Shown: positions 43,538 through 52,519 of the stretch, in pieces
Numbering within the stretch: position 1 is the first letter of the stretch
How the letters are laid out: every line of letters begins with the position of its first letter
NCBI RefSeq assembly: GCF_001748085.1
Contig: NZ_BBZK01000010.1
Coordinates: forward strand, 186,001-250,000
Length of the DNA: 64,000 nucleotides
Direction: 5' to 3'
Origin: Streptomyces sp. TP-A0874
GTDB lineage: Bacteria; Actinomycetota; Actinomycetes; Streptomycetales; Streptomycetaceae
The notes under the pieces: generated by a model
The model's input: the letters and a program-made list of their open reading frames with translations, nothing else
Told to the model about the DNA's origin: nothing
Databases searched by the model: none
Program-made: the position numbers and the translations under genes

Positions 43538-44886
43538 CCACTTACTGGGCGGAGTACGCCTGGACCGGTGGAACCGTCGAACAGGGGGTGGCGATCACCG
43601 CCACCGCCGACGGCCGGATCGGGCGGTTGACGGCGGGGGTCACGGCCCCGCCCCCGGGCGCGACCGTGCTGCGCGGCCTCACCGTCCCGGGGCTGGCCAA
43701 CGCCCACTCGCACGCCTTCCACCGGGCGCTGCGCGGCACCGTCCAGGTCGGCTCCGGCACCTTCTGGACCTGGCGCGAGGAGATGTACCGGGTCGCCGCC
43801 CGGCTCACCCCCGACAGCTACCACGCCCTGGCACGAGCGGTCTACGCCGAGATGGCGCTCGCCGGCATCACCGCCGTCGGGGAGTTCCACTACCTGCACC
43901 ACGCGCCCGACGGCAGCCGCTACGACCAGCCCAACGCCATGGGTGAGGCGCTCGTCCAGGCCGCCGCGGACGCCGGGATCAACATCACGCTGCTGGACGC
44001 CGCCTACCTCGCCTCCGGCTTCGGCCGAGGGCGGGCCGGGGAGCCCCCGAACGACCGCCAGGCGCGGTTCAGCGACGGCACCGCGGAGGCGTGGGCCGAG
44101 CGGGTCTCCGCCTTCAAGACCTCCGCCCCGCACGCCCGGATCGGCGCCGCGGTGCACTCGGTCCGGGCGGTCCCGGCGAGCCAACTGCGCACCGTGGCCG
44201 AGTGGGCCCGGCAGCACAGCGCCCCGCTCCACGTCCACCTCTCCGAGCAGACCGCGGAGAACGAGGCCTGCCGCAGGGCGCACGGCTGCACCCCGACCAG
44301 GCTCCTCGCCGACCACGGGGTGCTCGGCCCCGGCACCACCGCCGTCCACGCCACCCACCTCATATCCGACGACATCCGGCTGCTCGGCGGCAGCGGCACC
44401 GGCGTCTGCATGTGCCCCACCACCGAACGCGACCTCGCAGACGGCATCGGCCCGGCGACCCGGCTCCAGGCCGCCGGCACCCCACTCTCGCTCGGCAGCG
44501 ACAGCCACGCCGTCATCGACCTGCTGGAGGAGGCCCGGGCGATGGAGCTGAACGAGCGGCTGAGCAGCCACACCCGCGGCCACTGGAGCGCGGCGCAGCT
44601 GCTGCGGGCCGCCACCGCCGACGGACACGCGGCGCTGGGCAGGCCCGAGGCGGGAACCCTGGCGCCCGACGCGCCGGCGGACTTCACCACCATCGCCCTG
44701 GACTCGGTCCGCACCGCGGGCGTCCCGCCCCGGCTGGGGGCCGAGGCGGCGGTCTTCGCGGCCACCGCCGCCGACGTCAGGCACACCGTCGTCGCCGGGC
44801 GGCAGATCGTCCGCGACGGCGCGCACACCCTGGTCGACGACGTGCCCGCGGCCCTCGCCGAGGCGATCGCCGCGCTGCGCGACTGA
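43528..44886 (+). CDS. hutF: Formimidoylglutamate deiminase, 452 aa
   Basis: Hydrolyses N-formimidoyl-L-glutamate to N-formyl-L-glutamate and ammonia. It is an amidohydrolase-superfamily protein: NAHSHAFHRALRG (metal His pair), FHYLHHAPDGSRYDQPNAMG, HVHLSEQTAENEAC (metal His), HATHLISDD, CMCPTTERDLADGI and SLGSDSHAVIDLLEEAR (metal Asp). Start GTG 43528 overlaps the M20 gene by 10 bases, with GGAGGGG upstream. Using HutF rather than HutG-type direct release of formamide makes this the five-enzyme histidine pathway. Confidence 0.93.
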   Translation: MPLTTYWAEYAWTGGTVEQGVAITATADGRIGRLTAGVTAPPPGATVLRGLTVPGLANAHSHAFHRALRGTVQVGSGTFWTWREEMYRVAARLTPDSYHALARAVYAEMALAGITAVGEFHYLHHAPDGSRYDQPNAMGEALVQAAADAGINITLLDAAYLASGFGRGRAGEPPNDRQARFSDGTAEAWAERVSAFKTSAPHARIGAAVHSVRAVPASQLRTVAEWARQHSAPLHVHLSEQTAENEACRRAHGCTPTRLLADHGVLGPGTTAVHATHLISDDIRLLGGSGTGVCMCPTTERDLADGIGPATRLQAAGTPLSLGSDSHAVIDLLEEARAMELNERLSSHTRGHWSAAQLLRAATADGHAALGRPEAGTLAPDAPADFTTIALDSVRTAGVPPRLGAEAAVFAATAADVRHTVVAGRQIVRDGAHTLVDDVPAALAEAIAALRD

Positions 44887-44964
44887 ACCGGCGCACCGCC
44901 GTCCCGAGCAGCTTTCGAGAACCGCGCCCCCTCCCGCACCACCGACCGACCGTAGGGACCCGCC

Positions 44965-46215
44965 ATGTCATCCGTGCCCACCAGGACCGCCGCGAGCCAG
45001 CCGAACCACCCGGGCGCTGAGGAGGAGGCACCGAGGAGCCAGGCCGTCGTCAACATCGGCGCCCTGGTGACCAACGACCCCGCACAGGGGGACGGCGGCC
45101 CGCTGGGGCTGCTCACCGACGCCGCGCTGGTCATGGCCGGCGGCCGGATCACCTGGGTCGGGCCCGGCGACCGGGTGCCGGCCGCCGACACCCGCTACGA
45201 CGCCGCCGGCCGGGCCGTCGTCCCCGGTTTCGTCGACTCCCACTCGCACCTGGTCTTCGCCGGTGACCGGACCGCCGAGTTCAACGCCCGGATGTCCGGC
45301 CGGCCCTACACCGCGGGCGGCATCCGCACCACCGTCGCCGCCACCCGGGCCGCCACCGACCGGGAACTCGCGGCCAACGTCGCCCGGTACGCGGCGGAGG
45401 CGCTGCGGCAGGGCACCACCACCCTGGAGATCAAGTCCGGATACGGCCTCACCCCGCACGACGAGGCGCGCTCGCTGCGCATCGCCGCCGAGTACACCGC
45501 GGAGACCACCTACCTGGGAGCCCACATCGTCGCCCCCGAGTCCGCGGAGGACCCGGCCGAGTACGTGGCGCAGGTCACCGGCCCGATGCTGGAGGCGTGC
45601 GCACCGTACGCGCGCTGGATCGACGTCTTCTGCGAGCAGGGCGCCTTCGACGGCGACCAGGCGCGGGCGGTCCTCACCGCGGGGGCGGCCCGCGGCCTGG
45701 TCCCCCGGGTCCACGCCAACCAGCTCTCCTACGGCCCGGGGGTGCAGCTGGCCGTGGAGCTCGGGGCGGCCTCGGCCGACCACTGCACCCACCTCACCGA
45801 CGACGACGTGGACGCCCTCGCCCAAGGGGAGACGGTCGCCACCCTGCTGCCCGGCGCGGAGTTCTCCACCCGCGCCCGCTACCCGGACGCCCGGAGGCTG
45901 CTCGACGCCGGGGCGACCGTGGCGCTCTCCCCGGACTGCAACCCGGGCTCGTCCTTCACCAGCTCCATGGCCTTCTGCGTCGCGCTGGCCGTCCGCGAGA
46001 TGGGGATGACGCCGGACGAGGCGCTCTGGGCGGCCACCGCGGGGGGCGCCGCGGCCCTGCGCCGCGAGGACGTGGGGCGGCTGGCGCCGGGCGCGGTGGC
46101 CGATCTGGCGCTGCTGGATGCGCCCTCGCACGTCCATCTCGCCTACCGCCCCGGGGTGCCGCTGGTCACCGAGGTCTGGCGGGGCGGCCGGTCGGTGAGC
46201 GGTGCTCGGCCGTGA
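44965..46215 (+). CDS. hutI: Imidazolonepropionase, 416 aa
   Basis: Third step of histidine degradation: imidazolone-5-propionate to formimidoylglutamate, Fe/Zn amidohydrolase. Motifs: FVDSHSHLVFAGDR (metal His pair), TLEIKSGYGLTPHDEARSLR, GAHIVAPES, RVHANQLSYGPGVQLAVELG (metal His), DHCTHLTDDD, and SPDCNPGSSFTSSM (metal Asp). It has an N-terminal extension of about 20 residues (SSVPTRTAASQPNHPG). It follows hutF by 78 bases and ends the operon at a strong terminator. Confidence 0.95.
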   Translation: MSSVPTRTAASQPNHPGAEEEAPRSQAVVNIGALVTNDPAQGDGGPLGLLTDAALVMAGGRITWVGPGDRVPAADTRYDAAGRAVVPGFVDSHSHLVFAGDRTAEFNARMSGRPYTAGGIRTTVAATRAATDRELAANVARYAAEALRQGTTTLEIKSGYGLTPHDEARSLRIAAEYTAETTYLGAHIVAPESAEDPAEYVAQVTGPMLEACAPYARWIDVFCEQGAFDGDQARAVLTAGAARGLVPRVHANQLSYGPGVQLAVELGAASADHCTHLTDDDVDALAQGETVATLLPGAEFSTRARYPDARRLLDAGATVALSPDCNPGSSFTSSMAFCVALAVREMGMTPDEALWAATAGGAAALRREDVGRLAPGAVADLALLDAPSHVHLAYRPGVPLVTEVWRGGRSVSGARP

Positions 46216-46261
46216 CCGGACCGGCCGCGGCGGAACGGGGCATGCGGGCGGCCGGCAACGT

Positions 46262-46308
46262 GACTGTGCGCGTGACCGCCGGCAGCTCCGGCGGTCACGC
46301 GCACAGTC
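46262..46308. terminator. Long bidirectional terminator between hutI and the sigma gene
   Basis: A perfect 21-bp stem (arm GACTGTGCGCGTGACCGCC plus GG) closes a five-base loop, CAGCT. hutI and the sigma factor gene converge on it. Confidence 0.92.
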
Positions 46309-46332
46309 CACGGCGCTGAGGGATGGCCCTGC

Positions 46333-47259
46333 TCAGCCGTCGATCATCAGACCCTTGCGTAGTCGGCCCAGTGTCCGCGACAGCAGCCGGGAGACGTGCA
46401 TCTGGGAGATGCCCAGCTCCTCCCCGATCTCCGACTGCGTCATGTTGGCCACGAACCGCAGCGACAGGATCTTCCGGTCGCGCGGGGGCAACTCCGCTAT
46501 GAGCGGTTTCAGCGACTCGACGTACTCGATGCCCTCGAGCCCGTGGTCCTCGTAACCGATCCGGTCGGCGAGCGCGCTCTCGCTGCCGTCCTCCTCGGGC
46601 TGGGCGTCCAGCGAACTCGCGGTGTAGGCGTTGCTCGCCGCCATGCCCTCGACGACCTCGTCGTGGGTCAGCTTGAGCCGTTCGGCGAGTTCGGCCACCG
46701 TCGGCGTCCGGTCCAGCTGCTGGGCCAACTCGTCGCCGGCCTTCGCCAGGTCGAGTCGGAGCTCCTGGAGCCGGCGCGGGACCCGTACCGACCAACTGGT
46801 GTCGCGGAAGAATCGCTTGATCTCGCCGATGATGGTCGGCATCGCGAAAGTGGGGAACTCGACGCCCCGGCTGAGTTCGAAGCGGTCGATGGCCTTGATC
46901 AGCCCGATGGTGCCGACCTGGACGATGTCCTCCATCGGTTCGCTGCGCGAGCGGAACCGGGAGGCGGCGAACTTCACCAGCGCCAGGTTGAGTTCCACCA
47001 GGGTGTTGCGGACGTACGCGTACTCGTGCGTGCCTTCTTCGAGCGTTTCCAGACGGCTGAAGAGCGTCTTGGACAGTGCCCTCGCATCCAGCGGCCCGAC
47101 CTCGTCGTAGGGCGGGATCTCCGGCAGTTCCGCGAGGATGTCCTCGAGCGAGCCGTCGACCTCGTACTCGATCTGCTGGGGCGGGATTGTCGACGCCGCT
47201 GCCGGTGCGCTCTCATAGGAGTCGTACTCGGTATGCGGTTCGTCGAGCTGGGGTGACAT
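46333..47259 (-). CDS. sigI: SigB/SigF/SigG-family RNA polymerase sigma factor, 308 aa
   Basis: Alternative sigma factor for stress or development. Region 2 is seen in YVRNTLVELNLALVKFAASR and EDIVQVGTIGLIKAIDRFEL, with EFPTFAMPTIIGEIKRFFRD (region 2.4). Region 3 is RVPRRLQELRLDLAKAGDEL, and region 4 ends in RFVANMTQSEIGEELGISQM and HVSRLLSRTLGRLRKGL. ATG 47259 is chosen because GGAGG lies six bases upstream. The divergent pair next to it encodes an anti-anti-sigma and an anti-sigma kinase, matching the remembered S. coelicolor sigI/prsI/arsI arrangement; the symbol is tentative. A GCTT-N15-GGGTAG sequence upstream suggests self-activation. Confidence 0.92.
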   Translation of the reverse strand: MSPQLDEPHTEYDSYESAPAAASTIPPQQIEYEVDGSLEDILAELPEIPPYDEVGPLDARALSKTLFSRLETLEEGTHEYAYVRNTLVELNLALVKFAASRFRSRSEPMEDIVQVGTIGLIKAIDRFELSRGVEFPTFAMPTIIGEIKRFFRDTSWSVRVPRRLQELRLDLAKAGDELAQQLDRTPTVAELAERLKLTHDEVVEGMAASNAYTASSLDAQPEEDGSESALADRIGYEDHGLEGIEYVESLKPLIAELPPRDRKILSLRFVANMTQSEIGEELGISQMHVSRLLSRTLGRLRKGLMIDG

Positions 47260-47366
47260 GGAAATCCTCCGTCGTTCTCGGCGTATGGCCGCCGATGCCG
47301 ATATCTCCTTCTTGCGGTGTGCGGCGCCTCCAAAGCCGGCGGGGTTGAAACGGGTCTCTTCTAGCC

Positions 47367-47391
47367 CTACCCGCTCCACCCTGACCGAAGC
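47367..47391 (-). promoter_or_regulatory. Possible SigB-type promoter of the sigma gene
   Basis: On the minus strand GCTT (47391-47388) and GGGTAG (47372-47367) are 15 bases apart, close to the Streptomyces SigB-family consensus GNNTN14-16GGGTAY; only the last Y is G. The leader would be about 100 bases. Confidence 0.4.
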
Positions 47392-47500
47392 AAGGTCATA
47401 TTCTGATAGTATGTCCGGTTTGTGGTCATGTTCGGCTACCGAGTGACGTACCGAAGGCGTATTGTTCAAAGAGCGTCACAAGCAACCAGAAGGGGTGCGC

Positions 47501-47881
47501 ATGGACCGCGGGATGGTCGGCAGAGCCAATCGGGGCCGACTCCATGTCGAGGTTCGACACCACGGTGCCAGTGCGGTCTTAACGCCCGTCGGTGAGCTTG
47601 ACCACCACACCGCGGAGCTGCTGCGAGAGCCCCTGGAAGCCTGTGTGGACGAGGGGTACCCGCGACTGGTCGTGGACTGCACCCAGCTGGAGTTCTGCGA
47701 CTCCACCGGCCTCAACGTGCTGCTCGGCGCCCGGCTGAAGGCCGAGGCCGAGGGGGGCGGCGTCCACCTGGCCGGGATGCGTCCGGTCGTTGCCCGGGTG
47801 TTCGAAATCACCGGGGCCGAGGCGGTGTTCAGCGTCCATGAGAGTGTTCAGGCGGCGCTCGCCGACTCCGCCACGGAGTGA
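47501..47881 (+). CDS. prsI: STAS-domain anti-anti-sigma factor, 126 aa
   Basis: SpoIIAA/RsbV-like antagonist that, unphosphorylated, binds the anti-sigma kinase and frees the sigma factor. The STAS core includes VVDCTQLEFCDSTGLNVLLG; the phospho-acceptor Ser is in DSTGL. Codon 27 (47579-47581) is TTA, the rare leucine codon read only by bldA tRNA, so translation should depend on bldA. ATG 47501 is preceded by AAGGGG. It lies 240 bases from the divergent sigma gene and 174 bases before the kinase gene. The symbol follows the remembered sigI locus and is tentative. Confidence 0.88.
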   Translation: MDRGMVGRANRGRLHVEVRHHGASAVLTPVGELDHHTAELLREPLEACVDEGYPRLVVDCTQLEFCDSTGLNVLLGARLKAEAEGGGVHLAGMRPVVARVFEITGAEAVFSVHESVQAALADSATE

Positions 47882-48055
47882 TCCGGGTCCTCCTTGTCAC
47901 CCCTGCGTGACCCTGACGTTATGTGCGTCACACCAACCACATCGAAGAAGTGGGTGTTCTCACGGTGCGGCAGGGCAGGAGACAGCTGAATCCGCAGAAT
48001 CCGTCGGATGTCTACGTCGAGCTGTCTATGGGCGAATCGGTGAGGTGAAGCGTTG

Positions 48056-48538
48056 ATGAGCACCGCGCGGCCGTACTCGCCGGGTGACCGTGGCCCGGAT
48101 CAGAGTGTGCAGGCGGTCGTGTCCGGACTCGCCCAAGTGCGCAGGCTGCACCTGGTGGGTGTGAGCGGCATCGTGCCGGCGGCCCGCGACTTCACCCGGC
48201 AGGCGCTGTACGACTGGGGCTGGCTACCCGCGCAGGGTGCCGACCAGCGCGCCGCCGCCGAGGACGTCCTCCTGGTGGTCTCCGAGCTGGTCACCAATGC
48301 CTGCCTGCACGCCGAGGGACCCGAGGAGTTGCGGGTGGGGCACGCCAACAAGCTGCTCCGGCTGGAGGTCGTCGACCTCGGATCCGGGACCCCGGCGCCG
48401 AGGACCCCGCACCGGGCCGGACGGCCGGGCGGGCACGGCATGTTCATCGTCCAGCGGCTCTGCCTCGACTGGGGCGTTATCCGCAACCCCGGTGGAGTCG
48501 GCAAGACCGTGTGGGCGGAGCTGGCCGCCCCGGTCTGA
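48056..48538 (+). CDS. arsI: RsbW-like anti-sigma factor kinase (HATPase), 160 aa
   Basis: GHKL-type serine kinase/anti-sigma factor. The N box is EDVLLVVSELVTNACLHAEG, G1 is RLEVVDLGSGTPAP and G2 is RPGGHGMFIVQRLCLDWG, together forming the ATP site. An N-terminal helical region of about 60 residues precedes it. It should bind the adjacent sigma factor and phosphorylate the STAS protein. ATG 48056 is chosen; GAGGTG is eight bases upstream, and an adjacent TTG (48053) is possible. The symbol is tentative. Confidence 0.88.
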   Translation: MSTARPYSPGDRGPDQSVQAVVSGLAQVRRLHLVGVSGIVPAARDFTRQALYDWGWLPAQGADQRAAAEDVLLVVSELVTNACLHAEGPEELRVGHANKLLRLEVVDLGSGTPAPRTPHRAGRPGGHGMFIVQRLCLDWGVIRNPGGVGKTVWAELAAPV

Positions 48539-48596
48539 ACCCGCGGCGGGCCGGCAGGAGGAGCGCCGCTGCGGCGAGAGCGGACGACACCAGTAC

Positions 48597-48640
48597 GAGC
48601 CGCCGCCCCGTGGTCCACGAGGACCACGGGGCGGCGGCTC
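48597..48640. terminator. Bidirectional terminator between the kinase and POT genes
   Basis: A perfect 20-bp stem GAGCCGCCGCCCCGTGGTCC closes a four-base loop (ACGA). The two genes converge here. Confidence 0.92.
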
Positions 48641-48653
48641 GCGCCGTGTCGGT

Positions 48654-50177
48654 TCAGTGCACGTCGCCCGTCAGCGTCTCGACCCGCTTCCGGAAGAAGA
48701 AGACCGCGACACCCGCCAGTACCGCCAGGCCGGCCTCCACCAGAACGGCCCCCGGCCCGCTGAGGTCCACACCGCCGGTGGACAGCAGGCTGGTGACGCA
48801 GTCCCCGGCGGTCACCGCGAGGAACCAGACCCCCATCATCTGGCTCGCGTACTTGGCCGGAGCCAGCTTGGTGGTGATCGACAGCCCCACCGGCGAGAGG
48901 CAGAGCTCACCGATCGTCTGCGCCAGGTAGATCGAGAGCAGCCACATCGGGCTGACCTTGCCGCCGCCGTCCGACAGCAGCATCGGCACCACGAAGATGA
49001 AGAAGGAGACGCCGATCAGCAGCAGCGCCATGGCGAACTTCACCGTGGTGGACGGCTCCCGGTTCCGCCGGGCCAGCGCCAGCCAGGCCCAGGCGAAGAG
49101 CGGTGCCAGCGCCATGATGTAGAGCGGGTTGACCGACTGGAACCACGACGAGGGGAAGTGCACGCCGAAGACCGAACCGGCGGTCTTCGTCTCGGCGAAC
49201 GCCGCCAGTGTGGAGCCGCCCTGGTCGTAGATCATCCAGAACGCCGCAGCGGCCACGAAGAACCAGATGTAGCCGTTCATCCGGCTCTGCTCGTCCCCGG
49301 ACAGCTCCTTGTCCCGCTTGATCCGCACCAGCACGGCCACCGGGATGACCAGGCCGAGCACGGTGATGGGCAGCACCACCCAGTTCATCGAGAAGTGGCC
49401 GCTGAAGGCGACGGCACCGTAGAAGGCGGCGGCGACCGCGAGCCAGAGCAGGCCCTTCCGCAGCCAGCTCCGCCGCTCCTCGGCGGCGAGCGGGGCCGGG
49501 ACGTGGCTGCTCCGCGGGCTCAGGTGCTTGGAACCCAGCAGGAACTGGATCAGGCCCAGCCCCATGCCGACACCGGCCGCGGCGAAGCCGAGGTGCCAGT
49601 TGATCTGCTGGCCGATGGTGCCGATCACCAGTGGTGCGGCGAAACCGCCGAGGTTGATGCCGATGTAGAAGAGGGTGAAGCCACCGTCCCGCCGCGGGTC
49701 CTGCGGGCCGTCGTACAACTGGCCCACCATGGTCGAGATGTTGGCCTTCAGCAGACCGGAACCCAGCGCCACCAGGCCGAGGCCGACGAAGAACATCGCC
49801 TCGCCGGGGACGGCGAGCGAGAAGTGGCCGAGCATGATGATCCCGCCGGCGATGGCGACCGTCTTCCGCGGCCCCCAGAGCCGGTCCCCGAACCAGCCGC
49901 CGGGCATGGCCAGCAGGTAGACCATGGCCAGGTAGACCGAGTAGATCGCGATCGCGCTGGCCTCCGGCATGGCCAGCCCGCCGCCCTGGTTCTCCGGGTT
50001 GGCGTCCGGGCCGCCGGATATCAGGTAGAGCACGAGCAGCGCCCGCATGCCGTAGAAGCTGAAACGCTCCCACATCTCCGTCATGAAGAGGGTCGCCAGG
50101 CCTCGAGGATGGCCGAAGAAGGTGCTGCCGCCGGTGGTCTCCGGCCAGGCACCGTCCTTGGTCGCGGTGGGCGCCAT
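48654..50177 (-). CDS. POT/PTR2-family peptide transporter, 507 aa
   Basis: Proton-coupled di-/tripeptide symporter. The PTR2 signature EMWERFSFYGMRALLVLYL (ExxERFxYY-type) opens the protein, FTLFYIGINLGGFAAPLVIG follows, and about 14 helices are predicted. Towards the end LYIMALAPLFAWAWLAL and SIYLAQTIGELCLSPVGLSI are typical. ATG 50177 is the first codon before the hydrophobic core. The nearby two-component system is transcribed the other way, so a functional link is possible but unproven. Confidence 0.92.
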   Translation of the reverse strand: MAPTATKDGAWPETTGGSTFFGHPRGLATLFMTEMWERFSFYGMRALLVLYLISGGPDANPENQGGGLAMPEASAIAIYSVYLAMVYLLAMPGGWFGDRLWGPRKTVAIAGGIIMLGHFSLAVPGEAMFFVGLGLVALGSGLLKANISTMVGQLYDGPQDPRRDGGFTLFYIGINLGGFAAPLVIGTIGQQINWHLGFAAAGVGMGLGLIQFLLGSKHLSPRSSHVPAPLAAEERRSWLRKGLLWLAVAAAFYGAVAFSGHFSMNWVVLPITVLGLVIPVAVLVRIKRDKELSGDEQSRMNGYIWFFVAAAAFWMIYDQGGSTLAAFAETKTAGSVFGVHFPSSWFQSVNPLYIMALAPLFAWAWLALARRNREPSTTVKFAMALLLIGVSFFIFVVPMLLSDGGGKVSPMWLLSIYLAQTIGELCLSPVGLSITTKLAPAKYASQMMGVWFLAVTAGDCVTSLLSTGGVDLSGPGAVLVEAGLAVLAGVAVFFFRKRVETLTGDVH

Positions 50178-50509
50178 GTCGTTCCTCGCTCGCTCGGGAC
50201 GCGTGCCACGGTGGGGTGTCCGCGCGCCGCTGTGTGGGGGGTGTGCGCGGGAACCACCGGTGGTGACCGGTCCCGCGCGTAGCCGGGCGGAGTCCTGGGC
50301 CCACGAAAGAGCGGCGGGCTTACGTCCGGCTATGGATGATTTGCCACCCTACGGCAGGATTTGGGAGTCCCGGCAGGCTTGAGAGATACCTCACAAGCCG
50401 CTCGCGCCATCTCCCATCTGCGGTTTCGTGGCCACCCTCCAGCTTCGCACAGCGGCGCCGACCCCTTCGTCCAGGACTGGCCGGGAGGCGCGCGGACTAC
50501 CATCGGTGC
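50178..50509. other. Divergent spacer between POT and response regulator genes
   Basis: 332 bases with no gene. TAGGGT on the minus strand (50351-50346) is a possible -10 for the POT gene. The right end holds the leaderless -10 of the response regulator, listed separately. Confidence 0.45.
50498..50509 (+). promoter_or_regulatory. Leaderless promoter -10 of the response regulator
   Basis: TACCAT at 50498-50503, six bases before ATG 50510, with no Shine-Dalgarno. It repeats the pattern seen before mazG, the P450 gene and the 111-aa gene. Confidence 0.5.
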
Positions 50510-51190
50510 ATGACCCGTGTACTGCTCGCCGAGGATGACGCGTCGATCTCGGAGCCGCTGGCCCGTGCCCTGCGGCGCGAGGGATACGAGGTCGAGGTGC
50601 GGGAGGACGGCCCCGGCGCGCTCGAAGCCGGCCTCCAGGAGGGCACCGACCTGCTCGTCCTGGACCTCGGGCTGCCCGGTATGGACGGCCTCGAAGTGGC
50701 CCGCAGGCTGCGTACCGAGGGCCACACCTTCCCGATCCTGGTGCTCACCGCGCGCGCCGACGAGGTGGACACCGTCGTCGGGCTGGACGCCGGGGCCGAC
50801 GACTACGTGACCAAGCCCTTCCGGCTGGCGGAACTGCTCGCCAGGGTCCGCGCGCTGCTGCGGCGGGGCGCTGTGGAGGGCCTGTCGCAGTCCCAGTCGA
50901 CCCACGGGGTGCGGATCGACGTGGAGTCCCACCGCGCCTGGATGGACGAGGAGGAGCTGCAGCTCACGGCGAAGGAGTTCGACCTGCTGAGGGTGCTGGT
51001 GCGGGACGCCGGCCGGGTCGTCACCCGCGACCAGCTGATGCGGGAGGTCTGGGACACCACCTGGTGGTCCTCCACCAAGACGCTCGACATGCACATCTCC
51101 TGGCTTCGCAAGAAGCTCGGCGACGACGCGGCCAACCCGCGCTACATCGTCACCGTGCGCGGTGTCGGCTTCCGGTTCGAGAAGGACTGA
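50510..51190 (+). CDS. OmpR-family response regulator, 226 aa
   Basis: Two-component response regulator. The receiver domain has the acid pair (LLAEDD near residue 10), the phospho-acceptor Asp in DLLVLDLGLPGMDG (about 52) and the conserved Lys in DYVTKPFRL (about 103). A winged-helix DNA-binding domain follows: LTAKEFDLLRVLVRDAGRVV and WLRKKLGDDAANPRYIVTVR. A histidine kinase gene starts 52 bases downstream. The signal and targets cannot be read. Confidence 0.93.
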   Translation: MTRVLLAEDDASISEPLARALRREGYEVEVREDGPGALEAGLQEGTDLLVLDLGLPGMDGLEVARRLRTEGHTFPILVLTARADEVDTVVGLDAGADDYVTKPFRLAELLARVRALLRRGAVEGLSQSQSTHGVRIDVESHRAWMDEEELQLTAKEFDLLRVLVRDAGRVVTRDQLMREVWDTTWWSSTKTLDMHISWLRKKLGDDAANPRYIVTVRGVGFRFEKD

Positions 51191-51242
51191 GGGGCTTGTC
51201 GGGACGGCGCGTAGACAGCGGACACGCCCTCCGGAGGGGCCA

Positions 51243-52481
51243 GTGCGCCGCCGGCTGATCAACTCCACGCTCGCGGTGGTGCTGGTGGTGATCGCGGTCT
51301 TCGGCGTCTCACTGGTGATCGTGGAGACCCGCACGATCAAGAACAGTGCCCAGGAGAGCGTCGAGTCCGAGGCCGTCCGGCTGATGAGCATCGTCAACAG
51401 CCGTCTCGTCCACGACGAACAGGTCGTCGGCGGGGTGCTCGGAGAGCAGATCAGCGCCGACCGCTACGCCGTGGTGGAGGTGCCCGGCCACCCTCCGGTG
51501 CGCATCGGTGAACGCCCCGGCGGCGACGTCATACGGGCGGAGGTGACCGGTGACGAGGGGGAGACGGTCACCGTCGAGGAGTCGGCCGAGACCGTCAGCC
51601 GGGAGATCGGCCGCACCCTGCTGATCATCCTCACCGTGGCGCTGCTGGCGATCGTCGCGGCCGTGGTGCTGGCCGTGCGGCAGGCCCGTCGGCTGACCAC
51701 CCCGCTGACCGACCTGGCGGAGACCGCGGAACGGTTGGGCTCCGGAGATCCCAGACCGCGCCACCGGCGCTACGCGGTGCCGGAGCTGGACCGGGTCGCC
51801 GACGTGCTGGACTCCAGCGCCGAGCGCATCGCCCGGATGCTCACCGCCGAGCGCCGGCTCGCCGCCGACGCCTCACACCAGCTGCGGACCCCGCTGACGG
51901 CGCTGTCCATGCGGCTTGAGGAGATCTCCGCCACCGACGACCTGGAGACGGTCAGGGAGGAGGCCGCCATCGCCCTCGGGCAGGTCGAGCGGCTGACCGA
52001 CGTGGTGGAACGCCTGCTGACCAACGCCCGGGACCCGCAGTCCGGCTCCGCCGTCTCCTTCGACCTCGACGAGGTCGTCAAGCAGCAGATCGAGGAGTGG
52101 CGCCCGGCCTACCGGGGCGAGGGCCGGGCCATCGTCCGGTCCGGGAAGGCGGGACTGCGGGCGGTCGGCACCCCCGGCGCGGTGGCCCAGGTGCTCGCCG
52201 CCCTGATCGAGAACGCGCTGATGCACGGGGCCGGGACGGTGGCGCTCCGCACCCGGGTCACCGGCAACCAGGCGGTCGTCGAGGTCACCGACGGTGGACC
52301 GGGCGTCTCCCCGGAACTCGGGGCGCGGGTCTTCGAACGTACGGTGAGCGGCCGTAACTCCACCGGCATCGGACTGGCCGTGGCCCGCGACCTGGCGGAG
52401 GCGGACGGCGGGCGGCTGGAACTCCTCCAGCAGCACCCACCGGTCTTCGCGCTCTTCCTGAGCCGGGCCCCCGTCCCCTGA
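51243..52481 (+). CDS. Membrane sensor histidine kinase, 412 aa
   Basis: Partner of the response regulator upstream. Two membrane helices (about residues 8-27 and 122-142) flank an extracellular sensing domain of about 95 residues. A HAMP domain follows (LTTPLTDLAETAERLGSG). The phospho-accepting His is in DASHQLRTPLTALSMRLEEI (HisKA). The HATPase has an N box (ALIENALMHG) and ATP lid (VTDGGPGVS and GIGLAVARDLAEADGG). GTG 51243 is chosen for the GGAGGGG five bases upstream; the longer frame overlaps the end of the response regulator. Confidence 0.92.
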   Translation: MRRRLINSTLAVVLVVIAVFGVSLVIVETRTIKNSAQESVESEAVRLMSIVNSRLVHDEQVVGGVLGEQISADRYAVVEVPGHPPVRIGERPGGDVIRAEVTGDEGETVTVEESAETVSREIGRTLLIILTVALLAIVAAVVLAVRQARRLTTPLTDLAETAERLGSGDPRPRHRRYAVPELDRVADVLDSSAERIARMLTAERRLAADASHQLRTPLTALSMRLEEISATDDLETVREEAAIALGQVERLTDVVERLLTNARDPQSGSAVSFDLDEVVKQQIEEWRPAYRGEGRAIVRSGKAGLRAVGTPGAVAQVLAALIENALMHGAGTVALRTRVTGNQAVVEVTDGGPGVSPELGARVFERTVSGRNSTGIGLAVARDLAEADGGRLELLQQHPPVFALFLSRAPVP

Positions 52482-52519
52482 ACGGCCCTTCCTCCCGGGA
52501 CAACCGGGCTCCCGGGGGG

